From an uncultured SAR86 cluster bacterium (lineage in GTDB: Bacteria > Pseudomonadota > Gammaproteobacteria > Magnimaribacterales > Magnimaribacteraceae): a stretch of 64,000 bases of DNA. Location of the stretch: contig CACGNN010000002.1 of the NCBI GenBank assembly GCA_902574355.1, positions 62,001 to 126,000 of the forward strand. Reading direction: 5' to 3'. This document shows positions 53,348-62,307 of the stretch, one piece after another. A model generated the notes under the pieces. The model was not told the DNA's origin. It saw only the letters and a list, made by a program, of their open reading frames with translations, and ran no database searches. The translations under genes and the position numbers were made by a program. The first letter of the stretch is position 1; each line of letters begins with the position of its first letter.

Positions 53348-54979
53348 ATGGTATCCAAGAAAATTTCTGTAGGCATTATTCAAGAAAATCCTATAGTCGG
53401 AGATATAGCTGGAAACTTAGAGCTGGCAAAAAACTCTATTTCTAAGCTCTCTAAAGAATCCTCTCCTGATATATTCTTGCTAACGGAGATGTTTATAACT
53501 GGCTATCCCCCCGAAGATCTTATTCTAAGAGAGGATTTACTAGATGAAGCCTATGAAGCAATTAATGAGCTAAGTAATTATAGACCTGAAAGTTTCGTTG
53601 TAATTGGTTATCCAAAGAAAGAGGGAGATTCAATTTTTAATTGTGCCGGTGTACTCAGAAGTAATTCGATTATCACCGAATATAAAAAACAAGAATTACC
53701 AAATTATGAGGTATTTGACGAAAAAAGATATTTTCAACCAGGTGATAGTCCAGGAATCTTTGAGGTAAATGGTTTCAGGGTGGGTCTTTCTGTTTGCGAA
53801 GATATATGGCATCAAAAAGTAATAACTCAATTGAATGATAAAGGGGCTGACTTAGTCTTAAACATCAACGCTTCTCCATTTCACCTAAATAAAATACAAG
53901 AAAGAAAGAATTTAATTTCAGGTCATGCATCCAAATTCTCAATGCCTATCGTTTATGCTAACCAAGTAGGAGGACAGGATGAATTGGTATTTGATGGCAC
54001 TTCGATGGCAATGGATAGTAAAGGTAAGCAAGTGTTACAACTTGCCAAATTTGAAGAAGATCAAGCAGTAGTAAGCTTTTTATCCCAACATGATGGGGAT
54101 ATATTGAGTGATAAAAACGAAGTTATACCTGAGGATTCAGAGCTTGAAGAGGTCTATAAAGCTTTGGTTTTAGGGGCGAAGGATTATATTAATAAAAATA
54201 AATTTCCTGGAGTATTGATAGGCTCTTCTGGAGGCATAGATTCCGCTTTAACTGCGGTCATAGCAGCAGATGCAATTGGATCTGAAAATGTAAGAAGTTT
54301 TATGATGCCTTTCAAGTTTACTTCCGACATGAGTATTGAAGATGCTAATAAGCTAGCAGAAAACTTAGGCATAATACATTCTATTATTCCTATAGGAGAA
54401 ATATATGATTCTTTTCAAAGTAGCCTTGAATGCGAATTCAAAGGACTTGAACCTGATATTACTGAAGAAAATCTACAATCAAGGTGTAGGGGGGTCATCT
54501 TGATGGCCTTATCAAATAAATCCGGGGAAATAGTCTTAACTACAGGCAATAAAAGTGAAACAGCTGTCGGATATTCTACTCTCTACGGGGATACTGCAGG
54601 AGGTTTTGGGGTTTTGAAAGATGTGCCCAAAACTTTAGTTTATGAACTCGCGAGATATAGAAATACAATCTCTAATGTTATACCTGAAAGAATTATTGAG
54701 AGGCCTCCTAGTGCCGAACTTGCACCAGATCAACAAGATAGCGATAGTCTTCCAGATTATGACACTCTTGATAAAATAATAGAGCTTTACGTTGAACAAG
54801 ATAAAAGTAAAAAAGAAATAGAAGAGTCAGGAATTGAAAGTAGTATTTTAAATAGAGTAATAAGATTAATTGATTTTAGTGAATATAAAAGACGGCAGGC
54901 ACCGCTTGGAGTAAAGATAACTTCAAGAGGTTTTGGAAAGGACAGAAGATATCCTATTACTAATAAGTTTCTAAAATAA
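53348..54979 (+). CDS. nadE: Glutamine-dependent NAD+ synthetase
   Basis: A 543-residue two-domain enzyme. The N-terminal nitrilase-type amidase (about 1-260) has the Glu in LLTEMFITGYPPEDL and the nucleophile Cys in GLSVCEDIWH. The C-terminal synthetase (about 270-543) has the ATP P-loop GSSGGIDSALTA and TTGNKSETAVGYSTLYGD. It amidates deamido-NAD using glutamine. No Shine-Dalgarno sequence precedes the ATG, a run of A being the only feature. Standard length for the family. Confidence 0.96.
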   Translation: MVSKKISVGIIQENPIVGDIAGNLELAKNSISKLSKESSPDIFLLTEMFITGYPPEDLILREDLLDEAYEAINELSNYRPESFVVIGYPKKEGDSIFNCAGVLRSNSIITEYKKQELPNYEVFDEKRYFQPGDSPGIFEVNGFRVGLSVCEDIWHQKVITQLNDKGADLVLNINASPFHLNKIQERKNLISGHASKFSMPIVYANQVGGQDELVFDGTSMAMDSKGKQVLQLAKFEEDQAVVSFLSQHDGDILSDKNEVIPEDSELEEVYKALVLGAKDYINKNKFPGVLIGSSGGIDSALTAVIAADAIGSENVRSFMMPFKFTSDMSIEDANKLAENLGIIHSIIPIGEIYDSFQSSLECEFKGLEPDITEENLQSRCRGVILMALSNKSGEIVLTTGNKSETAVGYSTLYGDTAGGFGVLKDVPKTLVYELARYRNTISNVIPERIIERPPSAELAPDQQDSDSLPDYDTLDKIIELYVEQDKSKKEIEESGIESSILNRVIRLIDFSEYKRRQAPLGVKITSRGFGKDRRYPITNKFLK

Positions 54980-55009
54980 GGCTTATTTCCTCAAATGCAG
55001 ATAAGTGGC

Positions 55010-55015
55010 TATAAT
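55010..55015 (+). promoter_or_regulatory. Candidate -10 box of the scpA operon
   Basis: A consensus TATAAT, 29 bases before the scpA ATG (55045). Transcription would start near 55022, the first base of the inverted repeat described next. No good -35 box is visible. Confidence 0.45.
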
Positions 55016-55021
55016 ATAGGA

Positions 55022-55039
55022 CCAATACACAAGTATTGG
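55022..55039. repeat. Perfect inverted repeat in the scpA leader
   Basis: CCAATAC (55022-55028), loop ACAA, GTATTGG (55033-55039): a seven-base perfect stem ending five bases before the ATG. It could be an mRNA 5' stem-loop at the predicted transcript start, or an operator. It contains the alternative TTG codon (55036) and the GGA of the ribosome site. Confidence 0.65.
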
Positions 55040-55044
55040 AAAAA

Positions 55045-55884
55045 ATGGTTGATACAAAGGCCTTAAATCCTCAAAAAAAAGAGGAAAAACGAGCTCATCC
55101 TCGTCAAGAGGAACTCTTCTTAGCGACTGTAAAAGGCAAGGAAACTAGCCTCCCTGAAGATTTATATGTTCCCCCCAATGCCCTAGAGATTCTATTGGAC
55201 AGTTTCGCAGGTCCTCTAGATTTTCTTTTATATCTCATAAAGAAACAGAACCTGGATATTTTAGATATAAACGTAGCTAAGATAACTGAACAATATACAT
55301 CTTACATAGAATTGATGGATGCTATGCAGGTTGAATTGGCAGGAGATTACCTAGTAATGGCTGCTTATTTAGCTGAATTAAAATCTAGAATGTTGCTGCC
55401 AAGGCCTGTAGAGCAAACCGAAGAAGAGGATCCAAGAGCTGAATTAATTAAACGACTTCAAGAGTATCAAAGGTACAAAGAGGCTGCAGAACGAATAGAT
55501 AAAATTCCTAGAATAGACAGAGAAATTTTTGCAGCTAATGCAAAACTACCAGAATTTACTACTAAAGCACCTCTCATAGATGTACCTCTCGAAGACTTAA
55601 CGATTGCACTTGCTGAAGTTCTAAGAAGAGCTGAACAATCCCATGCTCATTTAATCAATTTCGAAGAACTCTCAACTAGAGAAAGAATGACCCAAATATT
55701 AGAAAGAATGAGAACTGAATCTTTCATAGAGTTCACTTCTTTATTCAATCCTATAGAGGGCAAGATTGGCGTGGTGGTAACATTCTTAGCAATTTTAGAA
55801 CTTCTTAAAGACTCATTAATTGAGATTGTACAATCAGAGGAGTTTGGTCCTATACATATTAAAGGAATTGAAGAGGTACATTAA
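55045..55884 (+). CDS. scpA: Segregation and condensation protein A
   Basis: A 279-residue kleisin with LLDSFAGPLDFLLYLIKKQN and DYLVMAAYLAELKSRMLLP near the N-terminus and a winged-helix C-terminus. It links the Smc heads with ScpB in chromosome condensation. ATG 55045 is preferred over the in-frame TTG at 55036, which lies inside a hairpin stem and lacks its own ribosome site. It overlaps scpB by one base (TAATG). Confidence 0.94.
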   Translation: MVDTKALNPQKKEEKRAHPRQEELFLATVKGKETSLPEDLYVPPNALEILLDSFAGPLDFLLYLIKKQNLDILDINVAKITEQYTSYIELMDAMQVELAGDYLVMAAYLAELKSRMLLPRPVEQTEEEDPRAELIKRLQEYQRYKEAAERIDKIPRIDREIFAANAKLPEFTTKAPLIDVPLEDLTIALAEVLRRAEQSHAHLINFEELSTRERMTQILERMRTESFIEFTSLFNPIEGKIGVVVTFLAILELLKDSLIEIVQSEEFGPIHIKGIEEVH

Positions 55885-56474
55885 TGGAGAGGAAACTAAG
55901 TGAAATTCTTGAAGCATTGCTTTTATCAGCGTCAAGACCAATAAGCATAGAAGATATCGTTAAAGTTTTTGAGGATCCTAAGCCTTCCAAAGACGAGATT
56001 AGAAAAGCCCTGAATCAAATAGACCAGGACTGCTTAACTCGAGGTATTGAATTGAAGAAGATAGCCAGTGGATATCGTTTGCAGGTAAAACAGTCTTTAT
56101 CTCAATACATTGCGAAACTTTGGGAAGAAAAACCTCAGAAATTTTCTAAGGCTACTTTGGAGACTCTTTCTCTTATTGCATATAAGCAACCTATAACTAG
56201 GGGGGAAATAGAGGAAATAAGAGGAGTAGCTGTTGGCACTCAATTAATTAGAGGGCTTATGGAAAGAGGCTGGGTAAAAATAGTCGGTCAAAGAGATGTG
56301 CCCGGAAGACCTTCTTTATATTCTACTACCAAAGAATTTCTAGATTATTTTGGATTACAACATCTTAGAGAGCTTCCAGAACTCCCTTCTTTGCCTGATC
56401 TAACATCAATTGAGCACGAACTACCGATAGATGAACCTGATGAGACTATTGATAGCTCAAAATCTTTGAATTAA
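55884..56474 (+). CDS. scpB: Segregation and condensation protein B
   Basis: A 196-residue ScpB made of two winged-helix domains, with ILEALLLSASRPISIEDIV, ATLETLSLIAYKQPITRGEI and VGQRDVPGRPSLYSTTKEFLD. It dimerises on ScpA and regulates Smc. The TAATG overlap with scpA and the three-base gap to rluB place all three in one operon, as is common. Confidence 0.95.
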   Translation: MERKLSEILEALLLSASRPISIEDIVKVFEDPKPSKDEIRKALNQIDQDCLTRGIELKKIASGYRLQVKQSLSQYIAKLWEEKPQKFSKATLETLSLIAYKQPITRGEIEEIRGVAVGTQLIRGLMERGWVKIVGQRDVPGRPSLYSTTKEFLDYFGLQHLRELPELPSLPDLTSIEHELPIDEPDETIDSSKSLN

Positions 56475-56477
56475 ATA

Positions 56478-57215
56478 TTGAAGATCAGGATCCATAAGAT
56501 CCTCGCAGATCATGGCATTGGATCTAGGAGAGGAATAGAATCATTAATAAGGCAAAAAAAGGTTTTAGTTAATGGTCAGTTGGCCATCATTGGTCAGCTG
56601 GTATCCGAAAAAGATACATTTGAGATCGCAGGCAGATCGATCAAGCTTCTAAAGAAAGATCCAACTAAAAGAAGAGTTCTAATGTATAACAAGAGGGTAG
56701 GAGAAATATCCTCTCGTAATGATCCTGACCACAAGAAAACTATTTTCGATTCTCTTCCTAAATTGAGATCAGGCAGATGGGTTTCTGTTGGTAGGTTAGA
56801 TATTAATACCTCTGGATTAATTTTATTTAGTAACGATGGTTCTTTCGCAAATAATTTAATGCATCCTTCCTCTAACATCGAGAGAGAATATGTCGCTAGA
56901 GTACATGGTCATGTGAGTGAGAAAATAGTGAATAATCTAATTAAAGGAGTCAAATTAGAAGATGGTTTTGCAAAATTTTCAGATGTTCAGAGAGGAAGGA
57001 AAGGAAAAACAAATCAATGGTTTGCAATGGTTATCATGGAGGGTCGTTCTAGAGAAGTAAGAAGGCTATGGGAGAGTCAAGGTCTAGAAATTTCGCGTCT
57101 CAAAAGAGTTCGCTATGGCAACCTGTTTTTACCTGCGACTTTAAAGCAAGGCGCTTTTAAGGAACTTACAAAAAGTGAAATCAGTGTTCTTGAGCGTCAA
57201 TCGATTGGCCATTAA
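56478..57215 (+). CDS. rluB: 23S rRNA pseudouridine synthase (RluB/RsuA family)
   Basis: A 245-residue enzyme: an N-terminal S4 RNA-binding domain (about 1-55, IRIHKILADHGIGSRR) and a catalytic domain with VSVGRLDINTSGLILFSNDG, where the Asp is the nucleophile. RluB modifies U2605 of 23S rRNA. The start is TTG 56478, close to the scpB stop. Its last 35 bases overlap the convergent yciK end, yet both C-termini keep family sequence. Confidence 0.93.
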   Translation: MKIRIHKILADHGIGSRRGIESLIRQKKVLVNGQLAIIGQLVSEKDTFEIAGRSIKLLKKDPTKRRVLMYNKRVGEISSRNDPDHKKTIFDSLPKLRSGRWVSVGRLDINTSGLILFSNDGSFANNLMHPSSNIEREYVARVHGHVSEKIVNNLIKGVKLEDGFAKFSDVQRGRKGKTNQWFAMVIMEGRSREVRRLWESQGLEISRLKRVRYGNLFLPATLKQGAFKELTKSEISVLERQSIGH

Positions 57216-57939
57216 TATCTTTACTCAAATCACTTATTAAATATAAATAAGGATTCATAATTTCATTAGCCGAGGGATTAGACTCCGGATTCTCTGCAGG
57301 GTATGCCGACTCTCTCATTTTAGTTCTGACTGCTCCAGGGTTTATACAGTTAACTCTGATTGATGTGGTGTTCTGGAGTTCATTAAATAGGATTTGCATC
57401 ATTGCCTCAGTTGCAAATTTACTTATCGAGTAAGCTCCCCAATAAGCTCTTCCTTTTCTACCAACTCCAGATGACGTCAAAATTATTGAGCTACTGTTAG
57501 ATTCTTTCAAAAGAGGAATCAAATTTTTTGTTAGTAGAAAGCTTGCGTCGAGGTTGACTTTTAGTACATCTCTCCAGACCGAGTAACTATATTGCTCAAG
57601 AGGTTTTTTTTCTCCGAGTATCCCTGCATTATTCACCAGTCCGTCTATTCGAGAATATTCCTCTTTAACTGCTCCAACAATTTCCTGATAGTTTTTTTCA
57701 TCAGCAGTTTTAAAATTTATAGGCTGGATGATCACACTGCTAGATGTTATTTGATTTATTTCTTCATAAATGGATTCTAGTTTCTCAATGCTCTTACTTA
57801 GAAGAATTAAATCTGCACCAAACTCCGCGTAAGTCCTCGCTATTTGTCTACCTATTCCTGAACCTGCTCCAGAGATAACGATTGTCTTACCTTCTAAAAG
57901 ATTCGAAGGATAATTAAGTTTTTCGAATTGCATTTTCAT
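57181..57939 (-). CDS. yciK: YciK-type short-chain dehydrogenase/reductase
   Basis: A 252-residue SDR with the cofactor motif SGAGSGIGRQIARTYAEFGA, VNNAGILG, LTSSGVGRKGRAYWGAYSIS with the Tyr-Lys pair, and a DAQ end like E. coli YciK. The frame is open to 57996, but ATG 57939 is favoured because it overlaps the mupP stop as TAATG. The physiological substrate of YciK is not known. Order ubiG-mupP-yciK matches Pseudomonas. Confidence 0.93.
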   Translation of the reverse strand: MKMQFEKLNYPSNLLEGKTIVISGAGSGIGRQIARTYAEFGADLILLSKSIEKLESIYEEINQITSSSVIIQPINFKTADEKNYQEIVGAVKEEYSRIDGLVNNAGILGEKKPLEQYSYSVWRDVLKVNLDASFLLTKNLIPLLKESNSSSIILTSSGVGRKGRAYWGAYSISKFATEAMMQILFNELQNTTSIRVNCINPGAVRTKMRESAYPAENPESNPSANEIMNPYLYLISDLSKDINGQSIDAQEH

Positions 57940-58595
57940 TATTGGACTAAAGCAATTATTTCGTTCGCTTCTTCGAATACATAATCTGCTTTCCATTTCT
58001 TCACATTATCATCTAGAGGAATATATCCATAAGCAGCTGCACCGGTGAGCATATTAGCTCTTTCGCCTGCTTTAACGTCTATTTGATGGTCACCAATGTA
58101 AATACTATTTTCTGGTTTTGAACCTGATAACGTTAGAGCATGAAGAAGTCCATCTGGTTCAGGTTTTCGTGCACCTACGTCATCTGGACATACTAAAAAA
58201 GGAGGTTTGAACTTACCTAATTTATCTTGCACAATGCCTTCAGCAAATCTTCTCGGTTTGTTAGTAACAATTCCCCACTTAATTTTTTTCTCATTTAGTT
58301 CATTTAATACTTCTTCCACTCCATAAAATATTTTGGTGTTTGTCAGGCAGCAGTCTTCGTATATATCGAGCAACTCTTGTCTATGAGATTCAATTATCTG
58401 ATTTGACTCGCCTTGTAGGTTGAGTGCATATGCAGCAAGACTCGCCGCTCCTTGTGAAACCCTTGATCGTACTTGCTCATAATCTGCTTCACCAAATTTA
58501 TACTTTTTTCTGAGTAAATTTACCGCATAAAGAAAATCAGGTGCAGTATCAAGAAGAGTTCCATCTAAGTCGAATGCGAAGAGTTCAATTTTCAA
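57939..58595 (-). CDS. mupP: HAD phosphatase, probable MurNAc-6-phosphate phosphatase
   Basis: A 218-residue HAD phosphatase with FAFDLDGTLLDTAPDF (Asp9, Asp11), WGIVTNKPRRFAEGIV, LVCPDDVGARKPEPDGLLHA and YIGDHQIDVKAGERA. The wording of these blocks and the position between ubiG and yciK match Pseudomonas MupP, which dephosphorylates MurNAc-6-P in cell-wall recycling, better than Gph. The two families are related, so Gph activity stays possible. AmgK and MurU partners are not in this window. It overlaps ubiG by four bases. Confidence 0.85.
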   Translation of the reverse strand: MKIELFAFDLDGTLLDTAPDFLYAVNLLRKKYKFGEADYEQVRSRVSQGAASLAAYALNLQGESNQIIESHRQELLDIYEDCCLTNTKIFYGVEEVLNELNEKKIKWGIVTNKPRRFAEGIVQDKLGKFKPPFLVCPDDVGARKPEPDGLLHALTLSGSKPENSIYIGDHQIDVKAGERANMLTGAAAYGYIPLDDNVKKWKADYVFEEANEIIALVQ

Positions 58596-59302
58596 ATGAT
58601 TTCCTTTTTTGCATGAACCATGTAGTTAACTTTGATATCTTTACCAAGCCAATAGTTATCAGTTATGGGGTTATAACTTAATCCTATTGTTTCTTTGGAA
58701 TTTAGGCCTGCATCTCTAATCCATTTTGCTAACTCGGAAGGTTTTATAAATTTTTCGTAATCATGTGTTCCTTTCGGAAGAAGATTTAATATGTATTCCG
58801 CTCCTATAACAGCAAAAAGGTAGGATCTCGGGTTTCTATTTATTGTTGAAAAAAATATATTTCCATCTTCTTTCAAGAGATTAGAGCAGCTCTTTATAAT
58901 TGCATAAGGTGAAGGGACATGTTCAAGCATCTCTAAACAAGTAATTACATCAAATCTTTCCTCTGGATATGAGGATGTAAACTCTTCAATTGTATTTTGT
59001 ATGTATTTAACATCGCTTCCTATAGATTTAGAGTGAGTTTTTGCAACACCAATAGTATTTTCTGAAGCATCTATACCAGTAACGTTAGCGCCCAATTCGT
59101 TGAGAGCTTCAGCAAGAATACCACCCCCACAACCTACATCTAGAACTTTCTTACCTTCCATAGAAGATCTTTCTTTAATAAAACCCACTCTTAAGGGATT
59201 AATTTGATGAAGTGGTCTAAATTCACCATCCTTGTCCCACCATTTTGCAGCAAGTTCATCAAATTTATTTACTTCATCATGATCTAAATTTTTTATGTTC
59301 AT
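58592..59302 (-). CDS. ubiG: Ubiquinone biosynthesis O-methyltransferase
   Basis: A 236-residue SAM methyltransferase with the UbiG N-terminus (DELAAKWWDKDGEFRPLHQI), motif I VLDVGCGGGILAEALNELGA, and CLEMLEHVPSP. It performs both O-methylations of ubiquinone synthesis and usually binds the inner membrane. It heads the ubiG-mupP-yciK operon and diverges from pntAA across 53 bases. Confidence 0.96.
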   Translation of the reverse strand: MNIKNLDHDEVNKFDELAAKWWDKDGEFRPLHQINPLRVGFIKERSSMEGKKVLDVGCGGGILAEALNELGANVTGIDASENTIGVAKTHSKSIGSDVKYIQNTIEEFTSSYPEERFDVITCLEMLEHVPSPYAIIKSCSNLLKEDGNIFFSTINRNPRSYLFAVIGAEYILNLLPKGTHDYEKFIKPSELAKWIRDAGLNSKETIGLSYNPITDNYWLGKDIKVNYMVHAKKEII

Positions 59303-59355
59303 AGTTAACTTTTTTCATTAAACTGTTCTTCGAAAATTCCAATTCAAAAATAATT

Positions 59356-60474
59356 ATGCAAATATTTTTTCCTAAAGAAGAGGATCACGAGATACGTGCC
59401 ACTATTTTACCTGAAGTGGCCAAGAAGTTTACTGATTTGGGTATTGAAGTTTTGATTGAATCTGGGCTGGGAGAAAAAGTTTTTGTTTCTGATGAACAAT
59501 ATGTTGATGCAGGTGCAAGTATTTGCAGTGAAAAAAAAGAAGGGTATGGATCAGCCGATGTGGTTTGTAAAATAAATAAACCCAATCATGATGAGATTCA
59601 ATCTCTAAAAAAGAATTCTATATACATCAGCTTTTTAGACCCATTTAACGAAAGACAAATTGTATCTGATTTGGCTGCAGCTAATGTGAGCTCTATAAGC
59701 ATGGAACTTGTTCCTAGAATAACAAGAGCACAAAAGATGGATGCACTGAGTTCCCAAGCAAATTTAGCAGGATATGCAGCAGTAATTGAAGCCTCAAGAA
59801 CACTTTCTAAGTCTTTTCCCATGATGATGACTGCAGCAGGAACAATCTCTCCTGCCAGAGTATTTGTAGTCGGTGTGGGAGTAGCTGGATTGCAAGCTAT
59901 AGCTACTGCTAAGAGGCTTGGGGCAAGAGTGGAGGCATTTGATACAAGACCTGTCGTAGAAGAGCAGGTTAAATCTTTGGGAGGAAAATTTGTAAAAATT
60001 GATATTGGTGATACAGAGGAGACAGATCAAGGCTACGCTAAAGAATTAACTTCTGAACAAATTAAGATGCAGCAAGATGGTATGAAAAAAATCTGTTCTC
60101 AATCCGATGTAATTATAACTACAGCGCAAGTATTCGGTCGACAAGCCCCTAGGATAATAACTCAAGACATGGTGGAAGCAATGCAACCTGGCAGTGTAAT
60201 TGTGGACATGGCCGTATCTACAGGTGGTAATGTTGAAGGCTCCAAGAATGATGAATACGTTTTCCATAATGGAGTGACAATTATTGGAATGTCCAACTTA
60301 CCTGGAGAAGTTGCGAGGGATGCCTCTCAAGTGTTTGGTTCTAATTTGTTCAATATGATTGATGAATTTTGGGATAAAGAAAATAAAAATATAAATTTTG
60401 ATTTAAATGACGAAATACTCAAAGGATGTGTAATTACCCATCAAGGTAGTATTGTTAACGAATCAGTAAAATAA
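59356..60474 (+). CDS. pntAA: NAD(P) transhydrogenase alpha subunit, NAD-binding part
   Basis: A 372-residue soluble domain I of the proton-translocating transhydrogenase. VFVVGVGVAGLQAIATAKRL is the Rossmann glycine loop and EAFDTRPVVEEQVKSLGGKF follows with the NAD-specific Asp. As in Rhodospirillum, alpha is split in two genes (pntAA and pntAB). It binds NADH and passes hydride to NADP on PntB. The membrane domain follows nine bases downstream. Confidence 0.96.
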   Translation: MQIFFPKEEDHEIRATILPEVAKKFTDLGIEVLIESGLGEKVFVSDEQYVDAGASICSEKKEGYGSADVVCKINKPNHDEIQSLKKNSIYISFLDPFNERQIVSDLAAANVSSISMELVPRITRAQKMDALSSQANLAGYAAVIEASRTLSKSFPMMMTAAGTISPARVFVVGVGVAGLQAIATAKRLGARVEAFDTRPVVEEQVKSLGGKFVKIDIGDTEETDQGYAKELTSEQIKMQQDGMKKICSQSDVIITTAQVFGRQAPRIITQDMVEAMQPGSVIVDMAVSTGGNVEGSKNDEYVFHNGVTIIGMSNLPGEVARDASQVFGSNLFNMIDEFWDKENKNINFDLNDEILKGCVITHQGSIVNESVK

Positions 60475-60483
60475 AAGTTAAAT

Positions 60484-60762
60484 ATGGAAACACAAATCAT
60501 ACTTTTGATATTTGTATTAGTTCTATCAATCTTTTTAGGTGTTGAACTGATTACAAAAGTACCCTCTACTTTGCACACACCTTTGATGTCAGGTGCTAAT
60601 GCTATTTCTGGGATAACTTTAGTTGGAGCAATCTTGTCTTCAGGATCTTCGGAGATTGTTACTATTATCCTTGGAACTGCTGCAGTTTTCTTTGCATCAA
60701 TCAATGTTGTAGGTGGATATCTTGTAACAAACAGAATGCTTGGAATGTTTAAGAAGAAATAA
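60484..60762 (+). CDS. pntAB: NAD(P) transhydrogenase alpha subunit, membrane part
   Basis: A 92-residue membrane protein with three helices: the first over 4-18, then IVLGTAAVFFASINVVGGYLV as the last (about 62-80). The block VPSTLHTPLMSGANAISGI is the conserved helix hairpin of domain II. It joins PntAA to PntB in the membrane and is part of the proton channel. Spacing to both neighbours is under ten bases. Confidence 0.95.
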   Translation: METQIILLIFVLVLSIFLGVELITKVPSTLHTPLMSGANAISGITLVGAILSSGSSEIVTIILGTAAVFFASINVVGGYLVTNRMLGMFKKK

Positions 60763-60765
60763 AAA

Positions 60766-62151
60766 ATGGATACTGCAATACTAGTTAATTTATTTTACAT
60801 AGCTTCTTCAATTTTGTTTATTGTCGGACTCAAGATGTTGGGATCTCCCGATACTGCAAGAAGAGGAAATTTACTATCTTCTTCTGGAATGCTTTTGGCA
60901 GTACTCATAACCTTACTTGATCAGAATATAATCGATTATAGATACATAGCTGGGGCACTAATTGCTGGAAGCATAGTTGGCTATTTCGCAGCTACCAAAG
61001 TAAAAATGACCTCAATGCCCGAAATGGTTGCAATTTTTAATGGATTTGGTGGTATTGCTAGCCTTTTAGTTGGTTCGGCTGAATATGTTTCTGGGACTTT
61101 TGATAATCCTGCCTTTTTAGGAGCAATATTTTTAACAGTTTTAATAGGTGGTCTAACTTTTAGTGGCAGTATTATTGCGTATGGAAAGTTATCTGAAGTA
61201 ATCTCCGGGAAGCCATATCTCTATAAAGGACAACAATTTGTAAATGGAATTTTATTGATAGCCATTTTGCTTGTTGGAATAAATATGCTTTTCATTCAAG
61301 GTTTCATTGCCTCCGAAGAAACACTTATCTTGCTAATAGTTCTCGCTTTCATACTTGGTATATTGTTTGTAATACCTATTGGCGGAGCTGATATGCCGGT
61401 AGTGATTGCCTTGCTCAATAGTTTTTCAGGTTTAGCAGCTTGTGCTGCAGGTTTTGTCATTCTTAATAATGTACTGATTGTGGCAGGTGCCCTGGTTGGT
61501 GCAAGCGGACTTATACTTACAAATATAATGTGTAAGGCAATGAATAGATCATTAGCAAATGTTCTATTTAGCGGTTTTGGAGCTGCTCCCGATGCTACTT
61601 CTGAGTCAACCCAAGAACAAGGTGAAGTCAAACCTATTTCTGCTGAAGATGCTTACTTAATACTAGAAGCTGCCTCATCTGTCTTAATAGTACCTGGTTA
61701 CGGAATGGCAGTTGCTCAAGCACAACATGCGGTGAGGGAATTGGGAGAGTTATTAGAGGATAATGGGGCAGAAGTTAAGTATGCAATTCACCCAGTAGCG
61801 GGAAGAATGCCTGGACATATGAATGTATTACTTGCTGAGGCAAATGTTTCTTACGATGTTCTAGTTGAACCTGATGATGTTAATCCTGTAATGGAAACTG
61901 TTGATGTTTGTATTGTAATTGGGGCGAACGACGTAGTTAATCCAGATGCCAAAGATAATGAGGGCAGCCCTATCTACGGCATGCCTATTATTGAGGTGGA
62001 TAATGCTAAAACGGTCTTTGTATCTAAAAGATCAATGGCATCAGGATTTGCAGGTATTCAGAACCCTTTATTTTTTAAATCTAATACAAGAATGTTGTTT
62101 GGAGATGCAAAAGAAACTGTATCTACTCTAGTCTCTGAATTTAAGGGCTAG
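60766..62151 (+). CDS. pntB: NAD(P) transhydrogenase beta subunit
   Basis: A 461-residue protein: about eight or nine helices (1-260) and the NADP-binding domain III (about 285-461) with IVPGYGMAVAQAQHAVRELG, HPVAGRMPGHMNVLLAEANV and IGANDVVNPDA. It uses the proton gradient to reduce NADP+ with NADH, supplying NADPH. An AT-rich dyad lies just behind. Confidence 0.97.
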   Translation: MDTAILVNLFYIASSILFIVGLKMLGSPDTARRGNLLSSSGMLLAVLITLLDQNIIDYRYIAGALIAGSIVGYFAATKVKMTSMPEMVAIFNGFGGIASLLVGSAEYVSGTFDNPAFLGAIFLTVLIGGLTFSGSIIAYGKLSEVISGKPYLYKGQQFVNGILLIAILLVGINMLFIQGFIASEETLILLIVLAFILGILFVIPIGGADMPVVIALLNSFSGLAACAAGFVILNNVLIVAGALVGASGLILTNIMCKAMNRSLANVLFSGFGAAPDATSESTQEQGEVKPISAEDAYLILEAASSVLIVPGYGMAVAQAQHAVRELGELLEDNGAEVKYAIHPVAGRMPGHMNVLLAEANVSYDVLVEPDDVNPVMETVDVCIVIGANDVVNPDAKDNEGSPIYGMPIIEVDNAKTVFVSKRSMASGFAGIQNPLFFKSNTRMLFGDAKETVSTLVSEFKG

Positions 62152-62164
62152 CCACTATTTTTAG

Positions 62165-62186
62165 GCTTAATTTTAAGCGATTTTTG
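62165..62186 (+). terminator. Weak candidate terminator after pntB
   Basis: GCTTAA (62165-62170) and TTAAGC (62173-62178) can pair around a short loop and are followed by GATTTTTG. The stem is AT-rich and the loop tight, so it is a poor terminator at best. Confidence 0.3.
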
Positions 62187-62307
62187 TGGTCAATTATGCT
62201 AAAATTAGTGCAAGTTGATACTGCGAAAATCATACCAAAATATTTCTCTTTCTTTTGAAGGATTTTCCTGTCATTTCAACAAATTTTTAAATTTTTGGAT
62301 CTAAATT

